Below are positions 60,409-64,000 of a stretch of 64,000 bases of DNA, one piece after another (the stretch's first letter is position 1; each line of letters opens with the position of its first letter). The translations under genes were made by a program, and so were the position numbers. The notes beneath the pieces are model-generated. The model saw nothing but the letters and a program-made list of their open reading frames with translations, ran no database searches and had not been told where the DNA came from. Source of the stretch: Paludibacteraceae bacterium (GTDB lineage: Bacteria; Bacteroidota; Bacteroidia; Bacteroidales; Paludibacteraceae); assembly GCA_017509715.1 (NCBI GenBank), contig JAFWOU010000029.1, positions 191,838-255,837 of the forward strand, in the 5' to 3' direction.

Positions 60409-61266
60409 ATGATACGTGTAGCTGTTTTAGGTTATGGCAATATAGGCCGCGCCGCTGAGCAGGCCATTGTAGCCGCTCCGGATCTGGAGTTGGCCGGTAT
60501 TTATCATCACGACGACAACCTGGATGATCTGCAGGCCGATGTCGTACTGCTGTGTACCCCTACGCGTGAGGTACCCGCCTTCGCCACCATCATGGCACGA
60601 AAGGGTATATGCACCGTCGATAGTTTTGATATCCACGGCCAGATCAGTAGCCTGCGTGAGCAGCTGATGCCGCTCTGCCTGGAGCATAAGACCGTGAGCA
60701 TCGTCTCCGCCGGTTGGGACCCGGGTACCGACTCGATGGTACGCGCCATGCTGCTGGCCATGGCCCCCAAAGGACTGACCTATACCAATTTCGGTCCCGG
60801 ACGTTCGATGGGCCACTCGGTAGCCGCTAAGGCCATTAAGGGCGTCAAGAATGCCCTCTCGATGACCATTCCGTTGGGCACCGGTGTGCACCGCCGCATG
60901 GTGTATATTGAGTTGGAGGACGGCGCGGACTTCAAGACCGTGGAGGCAGCCCTACTGAAGGACGACTATTTCGCACACGACGAGACCCACGTGATCCAGG
61001 TGGAGTCGGTAGATGAACTCAATAACGTAGCGCATGGCGTACACCTGACCCGCTCGGGCGTGTCGGGCGTGACGCACAACCAGCGCTTTGAATTCAATAT
61101 GGAGATTAACAATCCGGCCCTGACCGGACAGGTGATGGTCAGTTGCGCGCGTGCTGCCTACCGCATGAAGGAGCACGGCGAGTACGGATGCCGCACGATG
61201 ATCGAGTTGCGCCCGATAGATATGTTGCCCGGCAAGGCAGAGGACCTGATCCGGGCATTGGTTTAG
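60409..61266 (+). CDS. ddh: meso-Diaminopimelate dehydrogenase
   Basis: 285 residues. Rossmann motif VAVLGYGNIGRAAEQA at the N-terminus binds NADPH; VVLLCTPTREVP, SAGWDPGTDSMVRAMLLAMAPKG, TNFGPGRSMGHSVAAKAIKGVKNALSMTIPLGTGVHRR and HLTRSGVSGVTHNQRFEFNMEINNPALTGQVM are family blocks. It reductively aminates tetrahydrodipicolinate to meso-DAP in one step. Its stop lies within an array that fills the spacer to the next gene. Confidence 0.96.
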   Translation: MIRVAVLGYGNIGRAAEQAIVAAPDLELAGIYHHDDNLDDLQADVVLLCTPTREVPAFATIMARKGICTVDSFDIHGQISSLREQLMPLCLEHKTVSIVSAGWDPGTDSMVRAMLLAMAPKGLTYTNFGPGRSMGHSVAAKAIKGVKNALSMTIPLGTGVHRRMVYIELEDGADFKTVEAALLKDDYFAHDETHVIQVESVDELNNVAHGVHLTRSGVSGVTHNQRFEFNMEINNPALTGQVMVSCARAAYRMKEHGEYGCRTMIELRPIDMLPGKAEDLIRALV

Positions 61267-61306
61267 GAGTTGATTAGTTGATTGGTTTATTAGTTGATAG
61301 GTTAAT
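61267..61306. repeat. Period-8 array after ddh
   Basis: TTAGTTGA/TTGGTTTA/TAGGTTAA units; the array already begins at the ddh stop codon. Confidence 0.7.
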
Positions 61307-61687
61307 ATGGAAACGAAAACGAAAGTGATTTTATGGACGTGCGGCGTGCTGGTAGTGGCCGCAACGCTGTTCTGCTTCTTTAAGTTCGGCTTTGTATATA
61401 GCGAAGGCGTGAACGAGGGCGATATCAATTACTTCCAGAAGGAGGGCTTCATCTTCAAGACCTACGAGGGCAAGATGATCCAGACAGGACTGAAGTCCAA
61501 ACCCGCCGACGGAGGTGCTATACAGTCCAACGAGTTTAAGTTCTCGGTGGCCGACGAGAAGGTGGCCGAGGAACTGATGACGATACCCAATGCCGGCGTC
61601 AAGCTGCATTGGCACCGCTACCTGGGTACGCTGCCTTGGCGCGGCAATAGCCCGTTTGTAGTGGACTCGGTTGTCTCACATAAGTGA
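61307..61687 (+). CDS. Small membrane-anchored conserved protein of unknown function
   Basis: 126 residues. VILWTCGVLVVAATLFCFFKF (about 7-27) is one membrane helix; the rest is soluble and probably periplasmic, with a GDINYFQKEGFIFKTYEG segment and HWHRYLGTLPWRGNSPFVVDSV at the end. I have seen this pattern as a conserved Bacteroidota protein but know no function. It lies between ddh and the acyl-CoA ligase gene, each 40 bases or less away, so co-transcription is likely. Confidence 0.8.
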   Translation: METKTKVILWTCGVLVVAATLFCFFKFGFVYSEGVNEGDINYFQKEGFIFKTYEGKMIQTGLKSKPADGGAIQSNEFKFSVADEKVAEELMTIPNAGVKLHWHRYLGTLPWRGNSPFVVDSVVSHK

Positions 61688-61723
61688 GAAATTAAAAATT
61701 AAAAATTAAGAATTAAAGGAAAT
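61688..61723. repeat. AAAATTA heptamer array
   Basis: AAAATTA/AGAATTA units in the gap before the acyl-CoA ligase gene. Confidence 0.65.
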
Positions 61724-63409
61724 ATGCTTACATCTGAGGAAAACAATTTTGTAAAGTATTTCGAGCGTTCGTTTGTGGCTAACTGGGAGCGCCCGGCAGT
61801 GACCGACTACGATACGGGCAAGACGCTGACCTATCGTTACCTGGCTGCCAACATAGCCGGACTGCACATCACCTTTGAGGAGTGCGGCATCGTACGCGGC
61901 GACAAGATCGCGCTCATGGGACGCAACAACTCCAACTGGGTATCGGTCTATATGGCCGCTATCACCTATGGTGCCATCATCGTGCCCATCCTGCAGGACT
62001 TCCACGCCAACGACGCGATACATATCATCAACCACTCGGAGTCGAAACTGCTCTTCATCTCCGACGCTAACTGGGAAGGTATCGACCTGGACCAGATACC
62101 CGGCGTACGGGCTGTGTTCTCGCTCAACGACTGGCATCCCATCTCGCGCCAAGTGTCGGTGGAGAAAGTGTGCCATGAGGAGATCGTTCGTCTCTACGAG
62201 AAGCGTTACCCCAACGGCGGCATCAAGCCCGAGCACGTGAAGTACGTGAACCGCTCCAACGAGGAGATCGCTTCGATCAACTATACCTCCGGCACCACCG
62301 GCTTCTCCAAGGGCGTCATCACGCCGCTGAATGCCCTGGCCGGCAACATGAAGTATGCGCACGACCATGACCTGGTAGGACCGAACAGCCGCCACGTGGC
62401 CTTCTTGCCGCTGGCACATGCCTACGGTTGCGCCTTCGACTTCCTGGCCTGCCTCTCGGCCGGCGGACATGTGTACCTGATCGGTCGTACGCCTTCGCCG
62501 AAGATCCTGCTTAAGGCCTTTGCCGAAGTCAAGCCGACACTCATTCTCTCCGTACCGCTGATCCTGGAGAAGATATACAAGAAGATGATCGTGCCCCAGA
62601 TATCGACGCCGCCCGTAAGTTGGGTGCTGCGTATCCCGCTGCTGAACGAACTGGCATGCGCCAAGATTCGCGAAGAACTGATAGCGGCCTTCGGTGGCGA
62701 GTTTGAGCAGATGATTATCGGTGGTGCGCCGCTCAACCCCGAGGTGGAGAGCTTCTTGCGCAAGATCAACTTCCCGATGACCGTAGGTTACGGTATGACG
62801 GAGTGCGCGCCGCTGATCGCCTTCACGCCTTGGAAAGAGGGTGGTGGAAAACTCTACTCCTGCGGTCGCCCCCTGGAAGGCATCATGGAGATCAAGATCA
62901 ACAAACCCGACGAAGAGGGTATCGGCGAGATCATGGTACGCGGCGAGAACACCATGTTGGGCTACTACCGCAACACTAAGGCTACGCGCGAGGTGATGAC
63001 CAAGGACGGCTGGCTCCGTACAGGCGACCTTGGTATGCTGGACGAGGACGGCTTCCTCTTCATCAAGGGACGCTCCAAGACTATGCTGCTCGGACCGAGC
63101 GGTCAGAATATCTACCCCGAGGAGATCGAGGCTAAGCTGAACAACATGCCGTTCGTCATGGAGTCGCTCGTGCTGCAACACAAAGACAACCGACTCGTGG
63201 CCCTCATCTGCCCCGACTATCAGGAGGTGGACAAAGCCCACCTGAGCCGTGAGCAACTGGACGAAGCCATGGAGGAGAATCGCCGTCAGGTGAATGCCCA
63301 ACTGGCTGCCTATGAGCAGATCAACAGCATCAAGCTCTTCCCGCATGAGTTTGAGAAGACGCCGAAGAAATCCATCAAGCGCTTCCTCTATAACTCGATG
63401 ATTGATTAA
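61724..63409 (+). CDS. AMP-forming long-chain acyl-CoA ligase
   Basis: 561 residues. ATP-site INYTSGTTGFSKGVITP (about 185), the YGMTECAPLIAFTPW motif, GWLRTGDLGMLDEDGFLFIKGR and the C-terminal catalytic Lys in KTPKKSIKRFLY are AMP-binding family signatures. It activates fatty acids as acyl-adenylate and forms acyl-CoA on the cytoplasmic side of the membrane. Chain length is not determined from sequence. Confidence 0.92.
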   Translation: MLTSEENNFVKYFERSFVANWERPAVTDYDTGKTLTYRYLAANIAGLHITFEECGIVRGDKIALMGRNNSNWVSVYMAAITYGAIIVPILQDFHANDAIHIINHSESKLLFISDANWEGIDLDQIPGVRAVFSLNDWHPISRQVSVEKVCHEEIVRLYEKRYPNGGIKPEHVKYVNRSNEEIASINYTSGTTGFSKGVITPLNALAGNMKYAHDHDLVGPNSRHVAFLPLAHAYGCAFDFLACLSAGGHVYLIGRTPSPKILLKAFAEVKPTLILSVPLILEKIYKKMIVPQISTPPVSWVLRIPLLNELACAKIREELIAAFGGEFEQMIIGGAPLNPEVESFLRKINFPMTVGYGMTECAPLIAFTPWKEGGGKLYSCGRPLEGIMEIKINKPDEEGIGEIMVRGENTMLGYYRNTKATREVMTKDGWLRTGDLGMLDEDGFLFIKGRSKTMLLGPSGQNIYPEEIEAKLNNMPFVMESLVLQHKDNRLVALICPDYQEVDKAHLSREQLDEAMEENRRQVNAQLAAYEQINSIKLFPHEFEKTPKKSIKRFLYNSMID

Positions 63410-63443
63410 TAGGCTATCAGCCGTCAGCATTCAGCCGTCAGAT
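63410..63443. repeat. Heptamer array between acyl-CoA ligase and coaX
   Basis: GCTATCA, GCCGTCA, GCATTCA, GCCGTCA; the same unit family as 46835-46922. Confidence 0.7.
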
Positions 63444-64000
63444 ATGAACCTATGTATTGATCAAGGAAATAGTCGCACCAAGGTGGCGCTGGTAGAGGAG
63501 GGTAGGATCACCCACCATTTCATCTACCGATCCTTCTCGTCCGCTGATGTGGAGCGCCTCTGCTCGCTCTATCCCGTCTCCGACTCCATCATCTCGTCGG
63601 TGGTGAACATAGAGCCGGCTGTGGTCAATACGCTCAATCGCCTCTCGCGTAGGTTTGTGCTCTTTGACCATCAGACGCCCGTACCCATCACCAATCGGTA
63701 CGACACGCCCGAGACACTGGGTCAGGACCGTCTGGCGGCGGCTGTAGGCGCGAAAGCGCTCTGCCCCAATGAGAACCTGCTCATCATAGATGCCGGTTCG
63801 GCCATCACCTACGACTTTGTGTCGGCCGATGGCGAGTACATGGGCGGCAATATCGCACCGGGACTCAAGATGCGCTTCACCATGCTGCAACGTATGACCA
63901 AGAAGTTGCCGCTCGTAGATGCCGACGAGAACGAACTGCTACCGCTCTTCGGTCGGAACACACGCGATGCGATCGCTGCCGGCGTGATACGCGGCGTAGC
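63444..64000 (+). CDS. coaX: Type III pantothenate kinase, 3' end outside the window
   Basis: The frame is open from ATG 63444 to the end of the window (185 complete codons). MNLCIDQGNSRTKVALVEEG is the phosphate-1 motif of the ASKHA fold, TPVPITNRYDTPETLGQDRLAAAVGA and LLIIDAGSAITYDFVSADGEYMGGNIAPGLKMR are typical of CoaX. It phosphorylates pantothenate in coenzyme A synthesis, which fits the preceding CoA ligase. The stop lies beyond base 64000. Confidence 0.92.
   Translation, partial: MNLCIDQGNSRTKVALVEEGRITHHFIYRSFSSADVERLCSLYPVSDSIISSVVNIEPAVVNTLNRLSRRFVLFDHQTPVPITNRYDTPETLGQDRLAAAVGAKALCPNENLLIIDAGSAITYDFVSADGEYMGGNIAPGLKMRFTMLQRMTKKLPLVDADENELLPLFGRNTRDAIAAGVIRGV

Noticed and set aside
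61706..63430. Minus-strand open frame of 574 codons across the acyl-CoA ligase gene
   Set aside because: Antisense shadow caused by codon bias; the plus-strand gene is certain.

Overview
The window looks like a chromosomal segment from a member of the Bacteroidales (Bacteroidota). It carries three components of the type IX secretion system (PorU, PorV and a PorE-like protein), a TonB-dependent receptor with a carboxypeptidase-regulatory domain, LptD, type III glutamine synthetase, DUF349 and DUF4476 proteins, a bacterial V-type ATPase operon, and many promoters of the Bacteroidota form TTG-N20-TAnnTTTG. I could not resolve the lineage below order. No tRNA, rRNA, CRISPR array, prophage or integrative element was seen.

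Layout. 1-10.5 kb: the 3' part of wecB, an aminotransferase, a lipoprotein zinc peptidase, a His-rich TonB-dependent receptor and a very large MMPL/RND-type exporter with a small divergent membrane protein. 10.5-16.3 kb (minus strand): a compact set of exported proteins made of a PPC-domain lipoprotein, a caspase-like peptidase, a TPR-CHAT protease and a trypsin-like protease. 16.4-18.6 kb: a DUF349 coiled-coil protein overlapping an FtsE-like ATPase. 18.6-25.6 kb (minus): a run of FAH-family protein, porU, porV, ispF, a small secreted protein, aroK and sufE. 25.7-30.7 kb (minus): der, a SlyD-like FKBP and lptD. 31-40 kb (plus): two secreted proteins, then the V-ATPase operon E-DUF2764-A-B-D-I-K, ending in a truncated fabD. 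40-51 kb (minus): a PD40-OmpA protein, ettA, tex, folA, thyA, a porE-like gene, DUF1015 and a bactofilin. 51-58.3 kb (plus): a cation diffusion facilitator, glnN, dapF, dapL and glmS. 58.3-64 kb: a possible small RNA, a RAYT-type HUH transposase with an in-frame amber codon near its start, an 800-base repeat-rich gap, diaminopimelate dehydrogenase, an acyl-CoA ligase and the start of coaX.

How the genes fit together. Cell-envelope work dominates: WecB, LptD, GlmS, DapL/DapF and Ddh feed wall or surface polysaccharide, while PorU, PorV and the PorE-like protein belong to type IX secretion. Two routes to meso-diaminopimelate (DapL plus DapF, and Ddh) lie within 7 kb of each other. The V-ATPase proteolipid has the residues expected of a sodium-binding ring.

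Two things stand out. First, the caspase/CHAT/trypsin/PPC set is entirely exported, and its two promoters share a palindrome, AAATCGATTT, just after the -7 box. It resembles intracellular protease cascades moved outside the cytoplasm. Second, the window is full of degenerate short arrays (period 7 or 8, sometimes 11). They fill spacers, supply start and stop codons, and sit in frame inside at least six unrelated proteins. Two unrelated enzymes carry the same array-encoded peptide, PSAFSHQLSD. Some arrays occur as inverted pairs around a core, which suggests an unrecognised element or mutational process.
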